NCBI GenBank assembly: GCA_030142905.1
Contig: JASJOG010000122.1
Location: forward strand, 682,001 to 746,000
Direction: 5' to 3'
Origin: Heliopora coerulea
Taxonomy: Eukaryota; Cnidaria; Anthozoa; Scleralcyonacea; Helioporidae
DNA: 64,000 bases
Part shown: piece after piece, positions 46,543 through 56,979 of the stretch
Layout: the number at the start of each line of letters is the position of its first letter
How positions within the stretch are numbered: position 1 is the first letter of the stretch
The notes under the pieces: generated by a model
Databases searched by the model: none
The model's input: only the letters and a program-made list of their open reading frames with translations
What the model was told of the DNA's origin: nothing
Made by a program: the position numbers and the translations under genes

Positions 46543-46702
46543 CAGAGACTTGATCGGTATAAGGATCGGTATAGGTGATCAGGTAGCGGGAAAAAGTCTA
46601 TAGTTTGTGACCAAATATGGTTCGTTCCATATCTTCTGATAGCCAATAAAAAAGCATTCCCGAGTGGGGTGATATTTTGTTTGTCTTTCCTGTTGTACGA
46701 TA
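46543..46702. promoter_or_regulatory. Shared promoter region between the two transposon genes
   Basis: Only 160 bp separate the start codon of the accessory gene (-) from that of the transposase (+). It holds GATCGGTATA twice (46,552-46,561 and 46,564-46,573), CCAAT at 46,643-46,647 and an A-rich stretch after it. Divergent genes this close probably share control. The double decamer could be a site for one of the element's own proteins. Confidence 0.55.
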
Positions 46703-49597
46703 ATGGACGGTTCCGTGTTGTCGAAAAGATTTAGTTTTCATTGCGAAAAATTTATGCCATACCGTACTTATGTGAACCATAAGCAAAGATACTTTGACGA
46801 CTTCTCTGGTTTATGGCAGAAAGATCCCTCCTTGCAACAAAGCAGTGACGAAGACCTACTTCCAGACTTACCAAGTGATTCGGATATGGGAGACGTAATT
46901 TCTGACGAAGAGGAACATTCCGGCAAAGCTTTTGACATCAGTGACGTTGAAGCTGCTAAAGAAGACGAGTATTTCCAGCTGCCAGAGGGTGAAATTTGGG
47001 ATGATGAACTAACAGCTGATATTGACGAAGATTTCACCGAGAACGTAACCTTTGATTCTATACCACTTATAGACGAAGAATCATCCGAAGAAAAGCGTGA
47101 GCAATCAGTTATCCTTCAGTGGATTTTAGTTGGACTATGTCATCTTTGGAGCGTTTTTCATGTTCCTGATAGTGCAATGGCCTTCCTTATAACTTTTCTA
47201 AAGAGATTGTTTGAGATAATTTCATGGTCAAATACCTGGTTTCAGGACATAGCTGCTGGTTTTCCCTCGTCATTGTATAGCTTAAAAAAAGAACTTCACC
47301 TACTTAACGATAAATTCGTAAAATACGTCGTCTGCCCTAAATGTCATAATATTTATAAATTTGAAGACTGTTATTACTCTATAGAAGGCCGCCATGTTTC
47401 CAAACGTTGTACATTTATAAAATTCTCTCAACATCGTCAACAATGGAGACGTCAAGAATGCGGAACTTCCCTTTTGAAAGAAGTAACATTAAAAAACGGA
47501 TCCAAACGCTTATATCCACATAAAGTGTACTGCTATCAAAGTTTGATCAAGACCTTGCAAACATTCACTAAAAGAAGTGGCTTCACAGAGAGATGTGAGT
47601 TGTGGAGAAATAGAGAGGTTAGATCTTTTGCGCAAGTTTTGTGCGATGTTTTCGATGGTCGAATTTGGAAAGATTTTCAGTGTTTTGATGGCACTCCTTT
47701 TTTGATCGAGCCTCGCAATTATGCATTCATGTTAAACGTTGACTGGATGCAACCGTTTGTGCACACGGCATATTCCGTTGGAGTAATATATTTAGTATTA
47801 ATGAACCTGCCAAGATGTGAACGTTTTAAGCGAGAAAACGTTTTTCTCATTGGGATTATTCCCGGACCATGCGAACCGCCTCTGACAATTAATCCGTATT
47901 TATCGCCTCTGGTAGATGAACTCTTACAGCTCTGGAACCCTGGTGTCGCGCTAACGCACTCAGGGTCACCTCTTTCCCCCCAGATTTTCAAGGCTGCATT
48001 ACTTTGTGTTGCCTGTGATGTTCCAGCGAGTCGAAAAATTTGCGGGTTTACTAGTCACGCATCTGCTGCAGGGTGTAGCAAGTGCAAAAAGAAATTCAAG
48101 GTTGGGAGAATCGGGGAGCCTTCCGATTACTCTGGATTCGAACCTTGTCCTCGAAGACAAAACGATGAACACAGGTGTCAGGCGGCCGAGATTTCACGCC
48201 AAACGAGTCAGGAAGATGCAGATAAATTGACAAGTTTATACGGAACACGCTACACTGAACTTCACAGTTTACCCTACTTTGACTGCGTTCGTTTCACCAT
48301 TGTGGATCCAATGCACAATCTTTTTTTGGGAACGGCGAAACGTATGCTTGAAATCTGGCTTGATGAAAAACATTTGGATGTAGGTGACTTGCAAGCAGTT
48401 CAGAACGTGATTGATGGGACTGAAGCTCCGAGCAGTATAGGTCGACTTCCTTTTAAAATCGCTAAGTCTTTTGCTGGTTTCACTGCGGAACAGTGGAAGT
48501 CTTGGACTACTATGTTTTCGTTGTTCGCCTTGCGCAACAGATTACAATTGGAACATTATCAGTGCTGGACATTATTCGTACACGCATGCCGGATTCTTTC
48601 TACACCAATGAATGAAGTTAAAGACGTTGGAACTGCCCATTCGTTGTTGGTGCAGTTCTGTAAAGAGTTTGAACGTTTGTACGGTAGTGCAAAGGTTACG
48701 CCAAACATGCATCTTCACACGCATTTAGCAGAATGTATTTTAGACTATGGACCAGTGCATAGTTTTTGGCTATTCGGTTTTGAGAGGTACAATGGCATAT
48801 TAGGAGACTATCAGACGAACAATAAGTCAGTGGAGATTCAGATTTTCCGAAAGTTTTTGAGAGATCAACATTTGCATGACCTTGCAGCTCCTAATGTTTA
48901 TCGAGAAAACTTTGAACAAATATTTAAACAATCTGAACAGCATAATACAGCTACAAATATTGGACAAGTGGACTGCAACTTTGCTTTATCGCTACTGCAA
49001 CTACGAGAAGTTGATATCGTAACAGGAAGCGAACTGTGGTTTACTGTAAGAGAGTATAAATGTGGCCCCCCACACACAGTTGAAGCATTTGATAATGATG
49101 AACTTGTTTACGTGACCAGGGATTACAGATTCCTCGTTCCCGAGATTCCAGAGGGGGCTGTACCCGTCCTCTTCGACCGCTATTCCACCGTAGCATTTGC
49201 AGGTGTTTTATATGGTTCGATGTGTTCTAGGCATAAGAGATCTGGAAATATTCTGGCTAAATGGGCGGGAAGATATGATGACGAAATAGATCCGTCGTCA
49301 GACGTCAGGCCTGGCTTAGTGCAGTACTTTTTTAAGCAAGCAATTACAATAAACGGGCAACAAATGCACTTCCTGTTTGCACGTGTTTCCTGGTATCAAT
49401 ACCATCCTGAGAGATATTCTTGCGGCTCCCGTCCAGGTTCACCAGAGGTTTGGTGTTCAAATCTCTTTAAGCCTTTTGGACCGTCATCATTTTTACCTGT
49501 CCAACGTATTTTTGGACAATTTCTTGCAGGGAAGGATCGCGTGAATGGTGAAAACGTGTTGTTTGTTCTTCCTTTACCAAGACAAGATTTTGTGTAA
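46703..49597 (+). CDS. CACTA/EnSpm-type DDE transposase
   Basis: An intact single-exon protein of 964 residues. An acidic N-terminal part (about 45-130) is followed by a zinc-ribbon-like set C211, C214, C223, C236 and C253. The catalytic domain follows the tnp2 (CACTA) plan: LNVDWMQPF with D347, IIPGPCEPP then SPLVDELLQLWNPGV (about 385-415), VACDVPASRKICGF (about 436-449) with CSKC at 458-461, IVDPMHNLFLG with D535, and FGFERYNGILGDYQTNN with E694. D347, D535 and E694 align with the plant tnp2 pattern and are the likely metal ligands. It should cut the element ends and join them to a CAT-like 3-bp target. The frame is whole and all three catalytic residues are present, so it may be active. 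It lies head to head with the accessory gene. Confidence 0.92.
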   Translation: MDGSVLSKRFSFHCEKFMPYRTYVNHKQRYFDDFSGLWQKDPSLQQSSDEDLLPDLPSDSDMGDVISDEEEHSGKAFDISDVEAAKEDEYFQLPEGEIWDDELTADIDEDFTENVTFDSIPLIDEESSEEKREQSVILQWILVGLCHLWSVFHVPDSAMAFLITFLKRLFEIISWSNTWFQDIAAGFPSSLYSLKKELHLLNDKFVKYVVCPKCHNIYKFEDCYYSIEGRHVSKRCTFIKFSQHRQQWRRQECGTSLLKEVTLKNGSKRLYPHKVYCYQSLIKTLQTFTKRSGFTERCELWRNREVRSFAQVLCDVFDGRIWKDFQCFDGTPFLIEPRNYAFMLNVDWMQPFVHTAYSVGVIYLVLMNLPRCERFKRENVFLIGIIPGPCEPPLTINPYLSPLVDELLQLWNPGVALTHSGSPLSPQIFKAALLCVACDVPASRKICGFTSHASAAGCSKCKKKFKVGRIGEPSDYSGFEPCPRRQNDEHRCQAAEISRQTSQEDADKLTSLYGTRYTELHSLPYFDCVRFTIVDPMHNLFLGTAKRMLEIWLDEKHLDVGDLQAVQNVIDGTEAPSSIGRLPFKIAKSFAGFTAEQWKSWTTMFSLFALRNRLQLEHYQCWTLFVHACRILSTPMNEVKDVGTAHSLLVQFCKEFERLYGSAKVTPNMHLHTHLAECILDYGPVHSFWLFGFERYNGILGDYQTNNKSVEIQIFRKFLRDQHLHDLAAPNVYRENFEQIFKQSEQHNTATNIGQVDCNFALSLLQLREVDIVTGSELWFTVREYKCGPPHTVEAFDNDELVYVTRDYRFLVPEIPEGAVPVLFDRYSTVAFAGVLYGSMCSRHKRSGNILAKWAGRYDDEIDPSSDVRPGLVQYFFKQAITINGQQMHFLFARVSWYQYHPERYSCGSRPGSPEVWCSNLFKPFGPSSFLPVQRIFGQFLAGKDRVNGENVLFVLPLPRQDFV

Positions 49598-51235
49598 GAA
49601 CATTTACCGCAGTTTAATATAAGTGTGTGTGTTCAACCATCTGATTAGGAAACGCATAATCTTTTCATTTTCTTTAACGAGACTTTAATGTAGTGTGCAG
49701 TCCATGTAATCTTGATCAAAATGTCGAACATTTGGTATCGATTGGAGTTCTTATGTCAATCAAATGTCACTAGAGAACAATTCTTATTCGTGAAAGGATT
49801 TAACGTCTTTTATCACTTTGAATTACTGTGTACCTAGTTGATACGAAAGGCAATCAGGTATGCAATTCGACCAAGTTTACCAAATCTTATAGATTTCGCT
49901 CACATTGACAAATCAGTCTTCTTGATATTACTTTACGTAAAAGTTAGCTACCTAATTATTACTAGTCAGTTGTGATGGGGTCAGTACAAACGTAAGTGCT
50001 GTACATTGCAGAACGTTCATTTCTAACTTTTAAGAAACGTTATTGGTGTTTACGATTATTGTTATAAGTCTTATTATCTTGAAAATTCTCAGTGTATACT
50101 GGGATGTTGTGGAAACTATAAAGTTCCGTTGGCGTTGAATGTTCAGTGACAATTTTAACATTCTAACTGCATGCTGCTGTTTAGTGAGTTCACTTTACAA
50201 CACTAATTTAGCGTCTTATTCGGCATGAGTATTTGACGACTTTCTGTTACCAAGGGTTTTTCAGACCTTTGGTGCCTCAGTGGTCACGCAATCCAAGTAC
50301 TGTATACCAAATAAACTTGTTTAAAGTCTTTATTTTCTTTTGAACATTGCGGACCTGAACGTCTGTTGTTTGGGAGAAAAATATTTCCATAGACTGGAAA
50401 GACTATTATCACCCAGTTTTTTCACGAAAGTTTTCATCGGAACTTTTAATTATTTAAATTTAATTATTTTGAGCAACTAATTAGAATTGTCCATTCATCC
50501 TTTATTGTTCGATTGAACTGTTTTAATCTGGGGTAGTAAAAAAGTACGAACCATACTTTAAAACTGAAATTTATAATATTTTTAAAGTATTGAGAACGTG
50601 GCTCCTTCCCATTTGATATATGGTATTGGCCAAATTGAGAACTGCAGTCTTCATGGCAGTAACTTATTTAAGTTTGAAAGATCCTCTGGTGGTAAGATGG
50701 TTCTTCCCAAGTCGTTTCTGTGGCATTAATTCTGAAAATGCGGTAAACTGGTAAGGTCGTACGCAATGACCTTAATTATTACGGTTGGAATACCGAATGC
50801 TCTTTATTCTTTGTGCTGTCTGTAGCAAGCGCTGAGATAAAAGGTGAACTCTCTTTGCCCCCAAATCGTCAAGTATAAGACGCGTGCGTTAATGCCACTG
50901 AGAATGCCGATGGCTGTGATTTCCATTAGGGGAATGTTCCAACCAAATTTTCGTACATGTAAAGTTGTGTTCATGAATTGCAGATTTTATTTACAATGTT
51001 AATGAAAAGACCAACGTAAATTCAACGCAGTTCTGAACTGCATCACTGTATTTCCTCGATTAACTGCCGACCCTCAAGTAATAGTCCCTCTCATTTTTCA
51101 AAATATTGCCCCCTTTTCATATTTGGTGAAAGAAAGACGACAAATGACTACAAGTTTGACGAAAATTCCACCCCACAGATTTGTTTATGCGAAAAGTTGA
51201 GTATATGACGAATATGGTTTCGCAAGAATTATAAA
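49598..51235. other. 3' flank of the transposase inside the element
   Basis: Non-coding sequence between the transposase stop and the right subterminal repeats. A poly(A) signal lies at 50,310-50,315. Nothing else recognisable. Confidence 0.5.
50310..50315 (+). promoter_or_regulatory. Poly(A) signal AATAAA of the transposase gene
   Basis: AATAAA about 710 bases after the transposase stop, followed by a T-rich stretch (TTTATTTTCTTTTG). It is the best candidate 3' end for the transposase mRNA. Confidence 0.45.
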
Positions 51236-51239
51236 CTAC

Positions 51240-51930
51240 CAACCGTGGCAAATTGAAGGTAAACGTCGTCACGGGGATTTGCATATGTTCAAAGTTATGA
51301 CTGTATGTATCGCCAATATGGAGTTTCAAAGATAATAAAACTACCACTGCAAATTTGATGCAAAATTTAAGTTCATAAGTTTTGGTCATCACAACCATTG
51401 CAAATTCGATGCAAATTCGCGTTGAAGGATTTGCAAAAGTGCAAACGTATCAGTGTATGTAGAGCAAATTTGATGTGCCAAAGATGACAAAACTACCTGT
51501 GAATATCTGTTGCAAATTTGGAGGCTAAATTTGCCACAAATTTTCACCGATGTAAATTTAAGGCAAACGTCAGGACAGATTTGCATATGTTCAAAGCTAG
51601 GACTGTATGTATTGCAAATTTGGAGTTTCAAAGACAATAAAACCACCACTGCAAATTTGATGCAAATATAAGTTGATAAATTTGCGTACGTTCAAAGATA
51701 TTAGTGTATATATTGCAAATTTGTTGTTGCAGAGATGTCAAAACAACCGTTGCAAATTCAATTCAAATTTCGGCTGAAGGATTTGCATATGTGCAAACGT
51801 ATTGGTGTATGCAGTGCAAATTTGACATCCCAAAGATGACAAAACTACCAGTGAAAATCTGTTGCAAATTTGAGAGCCAAATTTGCAACAAATTTGCATT
51901 CATGTGAAATTCATTCAAATCTGTAATTTC
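51240..51930. repeat. Right subterminal repeat array of the CACTA-like element
   Basis: A diverged tandem array in which blocks of about 100-150 bp recur, with a higher-order shift of about 350 bp (51,382 against 51,731; 51,478 against 51,830). Each block has TGCAAATTTG, a CAAAGAT-ACAAAACTACC stretch and ATTTGCATATGT. The exact octamer ATTTGCAT/ATGCAAAT occurs at 51,277, 51,409, 51,579, 51,660, 51,781 and 51,892. The array stops eight bases before the element end. The frames over it are not genes. Confidence 0.72.
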
Positions 51931-51938
51931 GTCCCGTG
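51925..51938 (-). repeat. Right terminal inverted repeat of the CACTA-like element
   Basis: AATTTCGTCCCGTG on the plus strand. The final CGTG is followed at once by the CAT duplication and the resumed LINE frame. Confidence 0.8.
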
Positions 51939-54340
51939 CATAGCCTTGTTTATATACGTCGTAAAGCAAGTATTCCGAAAGAAACTTCTAAATTAGCTGA
52001 AACGAGACAATTTAAAAATTTCAATGCAATTCACTTTCAAAATGATTTAAAACATTCATTTAATGAATTGTATCATCATACTAATCCCAACACAGCTTGG
52101 AACTATTGGAAAGAGACTTTGGTAAAAATTGCCGACACCCATGCGCCTATTAGGACTAAAAAAGTTAAAAATAAATACAAGGCGTGGCTAACTAACGACA
52201 TTAAAAATATGAGTCACCGTAGGGATTATTTAAAGAAAAAAGCAGTAAAATACAATTCTCCTATATATCACGAGGCATACAAGAACTGTCGGAACCAGGT
52301 TAATAAAATAATAAAGGAAGCTAAAGCAAAATATTTCCAGTCTAATTTGGAAAAATGCAAAAATAGTAAGGAAGGTTGGAAATTTTTAAATGAATCGTTA
52401 AATAAGCAATCAAAAGTAACAACAGTAAAAGAGATTGTTGTCAACGGTGAAACACTGATTGATGATAAGGACATTGCTAATGAATTCAATAAATACTTTT
52501 CCATAATTGGTCCTAAGCTTGCAGGAGATATCCTTCCTAATGATCACGATCATCGACATTACATGACGCCCGAATCCCGTGGGATTGGCTTATTTCAATT
52601 TCGAAATATCACAAATACGCAAATTAAGAAGGAAATAAAAAAAGCTAAAGCGACTAAATCATCGGGCATTGACAAGATCTCCATTAAACATTTACAAGCG
52701 GCAGGGGACTCAATTATAGACTCACCAACGTATATATTCAACTTGTCTCTAAATACAGGAATATTTCCAGATGATCTGAAATACGCCAAAATTTCACCAA
52801 TTTACAAATCAGGTGATAAATCAACTTGCGGTTGATATCAGTTATATCTGCCGTTGCAAAGATTTTTGAAAAGATCGTTTACGGACAACTTTACGAATTC
52901 TTGTCCCATAACGAAATACTTTCGATATACCAGTCAAGATTTCGTCCTAAACATTCAACTGAAACAGCCCTCCTACACTCTACAATAAAATGGCTTTCGA
53001 ATATAGATGAGGGTTTAATTAATGGAATATTATTTTTGGACCTTAAAAAAGCGTTTGACACTGTCGACCATAACATTCTGATTTCCAAATTAGAATATTA
53101 TGGAGTGAGAGGAACGCCGTTGCAGTGGTTTCAATCATACTAATTTCAAAGGAAACAAATTTGTAAAATAAAGCTTGCAATGTCAGAACCACAAAATATT
53201 ACCTGTGGAATCCAACAGGGATCAAATCTTGGCCCATTTTTATTCCTCATATACATTAACGATCTACCTAATTGCCTTGAAACAACTCATGCTGCAATGT
53301 TTGCAGACGACACCAATATCTCATGCCGAGGGGAGTCGTCCGCAGACATTGAGCGACATCTTAACACTGATCTAGAAAATATTCATAAATGGCTAATAGC
53401 CAATAGGCTTACCCTAAATATGGAAAAAACGGAGTATATGATCATTGGATCAAGGCAAAAACTAAACCACATTTCAACTAATTCGAATATAGTTATTGGA
53501 GATCAGGTCATTTCTCGAGTGAAAGAAGAAAAGGTACTAGGAATAATAATTGATGAGCAATTGAAGTGGAAAGAGCACATAGATGCTCAATCTAAAAAAA
53601 TTTCAAACAATAAAGCTGTTTTAAGAAGAGCAAAAGAATTTGTGACTCAGGAAACATTAGTAAAAATGTATAACACTCTAGTTTTACCACACTTCATTTA
53701 TTGCTCTAATGTATGGCATGAACAAACAAAAACAAAAACAAACTCTATAAATTTCAAAAGAGGGCTACACGTGTAATAACGGGAGCAAGATATGAAATCC
53801 GATTATCGGAAATTTTCGAAAATCTTGACTGGAAACCAATTGAAATAAATTTAAAAAAGCGAGAACTATTTTCAAAATTTAAAGCTTTACGACTATGGGC
53901 ACCAAAATATCCAAAAGACCACTTTAAAATTCTCCAAAATAAGTCTACAGACTGAGAAGTAAAGATAAAAATCTTTATTTACCAAAGCCTAACACTAATT
54001 TCTTAAAATATACATTTATATACCGTACATCAAATTTCTGGAATAGTTTACCTCATAATATAATTAATAATATCCATACAATTCGCTTTAACAGCTTCAT
54101 AAATTTAATAGATGAATATATATATATATAATATATCCTAGAAAGTAGTCTTCATATACCATTAATAACTTCTGCTTTGTGTATAGAGTAATATATTTAG
54201 TATTAATATATTAGATGTAAATATAGTTATTAGTTAAGAATGTATTTTTGTACTAAATTAATGCACGACCCTTTGAAAAACAGGAGACTGAATAGGCCAC
54301 CGTGCTAAAATAAATTTGAGTAAAGTAAAGTAAAGTAAAG
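51939..54340 (+). pseudogene. Right part of the split LINE: reverse transcriptase and tail
   Basis: The frame resumes with H (CAT) S L V Y I R R K and runs open to 52,835 through the endonuclease-RT linker, ending at [10 protein letters not shown] where a few residues are lost. RT palm: [40 protein letters not shown] (52,826-53,143). A stop and frame change come before QQGSNLGPFLFLIYINDLP and MFADDTNI (53,180-53,776), so the catalytic DD is kept. The C-terminal end is traceable in other frames to about 54,100. The element ends in (TAAAG)4 at 54,321-54,340, a typical CR1/L2 microsatellite tail. Confidence 0.85.
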
Positions 54341-54615
54341 ATATACTGGAGTTTGGTGTTAAAGTGGCTACCTCTTACTGCGTCTTCGTATATAGGTGCT
54401 GCAGAGTCGAAGGTTCATTGGTTTGACGATAATTGTGAAATGCGAGAAGTGATGGAGGCTGGGAGATGTTTGATTATTGATGGGGGATGGTTGGAGTGGC
54501 TGCTGATGTACAGTGGGTCGTCGTTTGGTTTTCTGTAAGGTCGGTAGTCACCTTTCATCAGGTTGAACCTGATGTCGACCATATACTCTTAAGCAAAATC
54601 TCACTACATTTAAGC
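54341..54615 (+). mobile_element. Penelope-like element relic (family C ends)
   Basis: TTTGGTTTTCTGTAAGGT (about 54,522-54,540) resembles the centre of the family C palindrome at 19,160. ATACTCTTAAGCAAAATCTC (54,582-54,601) is the reverse complement of part of the family C end at 35,300-35,320. No nuclease or RT is left. Confidence 0.45.
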
Positions 54616-54671
54616 TATGCCCCACATGGTATCGAACACTCTTGTATTCATAGTAAACATTATCATCTTAG

Positions 54672-54713
<42 letters not shown>
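54672..54713. repeat. (TA)n microsatellite
   Basis: About 42 bases of TA directly joined to the end of repeat R1 copy d. Confidence 0.9.
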
Positions 54714-54715
<2 letters not shown>

Positions 54716-54717
<2 letters not shown>

Positions 54718-55080
54718 GGATTCCGGTCACTCGAGAAACCCGTGTGCAAATTTTGGGACTGGCATGTTGTTGGTCAAACCTTACTTTAGGTTACTAGGAT
54801 CCGTATTGAAGCAAATTGATTTGGTCTCACTCGTTTTTCTTTAGTATGTATCTCTCCCAAGTTGTTTATATCATTTGAACACAGAAGCCAGGAAATGATT
54901 TAGAACCGGAAAACGAAATGACTTTCTTGGTGCTTGCAGCTGGTTTTATCTTTTGCAGAACATCTTAGCTACTGGACGATTTATGACTTGAAAAAACAGT
55001 TATAAAACTCAGCCCTTCGGAATATGTATTGACCAACTGTTCACATTCTGTAGCAACGCTTTTAATTCCTCTTTCTCATG
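54716..55080 (-). repeat. Interspersed repeat R1, copy d
   Basis: Minus-strand match to the other R1 copies: GAGTGACCGGAATCCTTGAAT at the end next to the TA tract, TTTGCACACGGG, ATGATATAAACAACTT, AAATCATTTCCTGGCTTC further in. No coding potential. Confidence 0.6.
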
Positions 55081-55479
55081 AATAGAACAAAAGACGCTAC
55101 GGGAACTAGCTTGTTGCCAGGACTTTTGTTAAGTGACTGAGTGCAAACGACTAATTCTTCGCTGAAGTTGAATCGATGCTGACTTGCATGAACCAAGACT
55201 TTTCACGTTCAGGTAATCACTTAACTGAGCTACACAATCACAAGTACGTGTGAATCGAGTAGCTCTTAAATGCATGTTTTACAAACGGAATAGTTTTGAG
55301 CAGGTTGCAAAAGTGGTTTCCCTACTTAGTTCTTCCGTAAGGGAGGCTTATTGGTTGAAATATTATCGCCTAGATTTTCCTGATATTTAATGGTAAAGTA
55401 GAATGCAGATTCTGCTTTATTAGGACGGTGACTTTTGAATATTTTGTAGTACTTATCCGGATTGCATCCATGGACAATT

Positions 55480-56395
55480 ATTCGAGAAGTGGGATAAAAC
55501 ACTCAGCGTCCGAAGAGTTGTTCTGGGCTGACAGTCCTTTGAACCTTTGACCGCTTTCCACACTAGGATTTTGTTGCGTTTCTCAGGATCTTTTTCTCTG
55601 TGAAATGTCGCTCCACTCAAGACATTGGAATCTATTTATGGCTTGTAAACAAGAATTAAGGGCAAACAGCCACCAGGAAACACGCTGAAAAATTACTTAT
55701 CTTTGTAGATTATACCATCCTTCGTTGAAACTGTTGTCCTCTTCAATCTTTCTCACTTCTCCGGTGAATTGTGGGTAATTACCTTTACCATGTTTGATCA
55801 GTAATTCTTTCATTTAGTTACTGCTTTATTAGGAAAATTTAAAAGTTTTAGACCGACCTTTTTCAGTAAATTCACTGTTGACCATTTCTGTTCAAGTGCC
55901 ACTGAACGCTTTGTTAAAAAAACGTAAGAGTTAAAGGTTTGTACGCTACACCATTTTTCTCTTTTACTAAAGTATTTAGAGTGGAAAGAAAGCGCGTATT
56001 TTACTTCTCATTATTCGTTCTTCTCTCGACAAAACGTGCACAAGGTTTGCTTGTCGTATTTTGCTATATGTTTTGTATTATCCGATTTTTGATAAGCAAT
56101 TATAATGCAGACCTCTTTCATGTTTTTTTCTTTTATTTCGTCGGTTTCGTAATTCGTTTTATCTTCGTCACGAAAGTCTTTTACCTCCGGATCAATATTT
56201 AGCATAAATATTCATCATAACACTTCTATTAGAAATTTGTAATTTTGAGATAATTTAAAATTTATCAGTTTTTTAATGCAAAAAATATCAAAAAATTTTT
56301 CTTCAACCATGAGCTATCCTAATGCTGGTATTAGACTGGTAACGCATGAGAATGCTCCGCTTTTTAAATCGGAAAATGTTCTCATGTACTAAAGT
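55480..56395 (+). repeat. Interspersed repeat R2, copy 2
   Basis: The plus strand matches the minus strand of 26,650-27,560 from GAGAAGTGG to GAGAATGCTCCG. Alignment is patchy but ordered over about 900 bp. The hydrophobic frame at 55,939-56,202 is not conserved enough to be called a gene. Confidence 0.62.
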
Positions 56396-56399
56396 GTCT

Positions 56400-56975
56400 T
56401 TCTTGAAAATGATAAGTTTCATCCAAAAACGACACGAAATACCTCAAGATCGCAAATTGTCCTGGGCCTTAATTTGAACATCCATTGTTTAGCAGTAGAA
56501 TTCTCAGGATGGACCTGATTATTTGTGACACCGTTAAAGGTTATTCTCACTGAACATTTTCTTTTAATAAAATAGAGTCAAAATTTTAAACGTAAATATG
56601 ACGACGAGCAGTTTAAATATAAAACAATTTCCAGTTTAGGTTGTTAATATCCGTGTCCAAATGTTGTGCTTTTATTGGATACCCTCTTCCAGTTATAATA
56701 AGGAGGATTCGGGTTTTTTTAACAACTTTGAAAAATTATCAATGTTACTTGGATTCTCGAGAGATATATTGGATGGGTGGGTGAGGAATTGTTGTGCGCA
56801 CGTATTTCTTGTCTTATTGTATATTCACTATCCTTGCCTACGTTGGAGAGTATCTTTTTATCGAACGGTGATAATTATGATTGCAAACAAAAATCAAATT
56901 TTTTAGCACGTCAACATACGGTGGAGTACTCGAAAAAATCATCAACAAGGCTTGTCCAGCGTAGGCAGAGGCGCA
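56400..56975. other. Non-coding stretch
   Basis: No gene or recognisable repeat. The short frame at 56,661-56,906 has no motif. Confidence 0.4.
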
Positions 56976-56979
56976 ACAA

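Larger units (their letters stand above)
38220..51938 (+). mobile_element. Two-gene CACTA-like DNA transposon
   Basis: A 13,719-bp element inserted in the LINE. Its left end starts CACGAGAAGAAGTT and its right end, reverse complemented, starts CACGGGACGAAATT; 11 of 14 positions agree. CAT flanks both sides (38,217-38,219 and 51,939-51,941). CACTA/EnSpm elements are known for short CACT-like termini, 3-bp target duplications and subterminal repeats, and all three patterns occur here. Removing the element and one CAT rejoins the LINE protein in frame. It holds a DDE transposase (+), a divergent spliced accessory gene (-), subterminal TGCAAAT repeats at both ends and a nested 124-bp MITE. The CACG ends differ from the textbook CACTA. 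Confidence 0.88.

Noticed and set aside
49690..50290. TAGTG and CAGTG words downstream of the transposase as the right end of a CACTA element
   Set aside because: No matching CACTA start or target duplication pairs with them, and the LINE junction at 51,938/51,939 gives a definite end.
51240..51930. POU-octamer cluster as a host enhancer
   Set aside because: The octamers recur because the block is a tandem array at the edge of a transposon; subterminal repeats explain it more simply.
51936..53776. A separate 5'-truncated LINE insertion at 51,936
   Set aside because: It joins in frame to the LINE ending at 38,219, shares the CAT with it, and the related LINE at 63,340 is continuous there; one split copy explains both.
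55939..56202. A hydrophobic 87-codon frame as a small membrane protein
   Set aside because: It is inside repeat R2; the homologous stretch at 26,825-27,115 gives a different, frame-shifted peptide.
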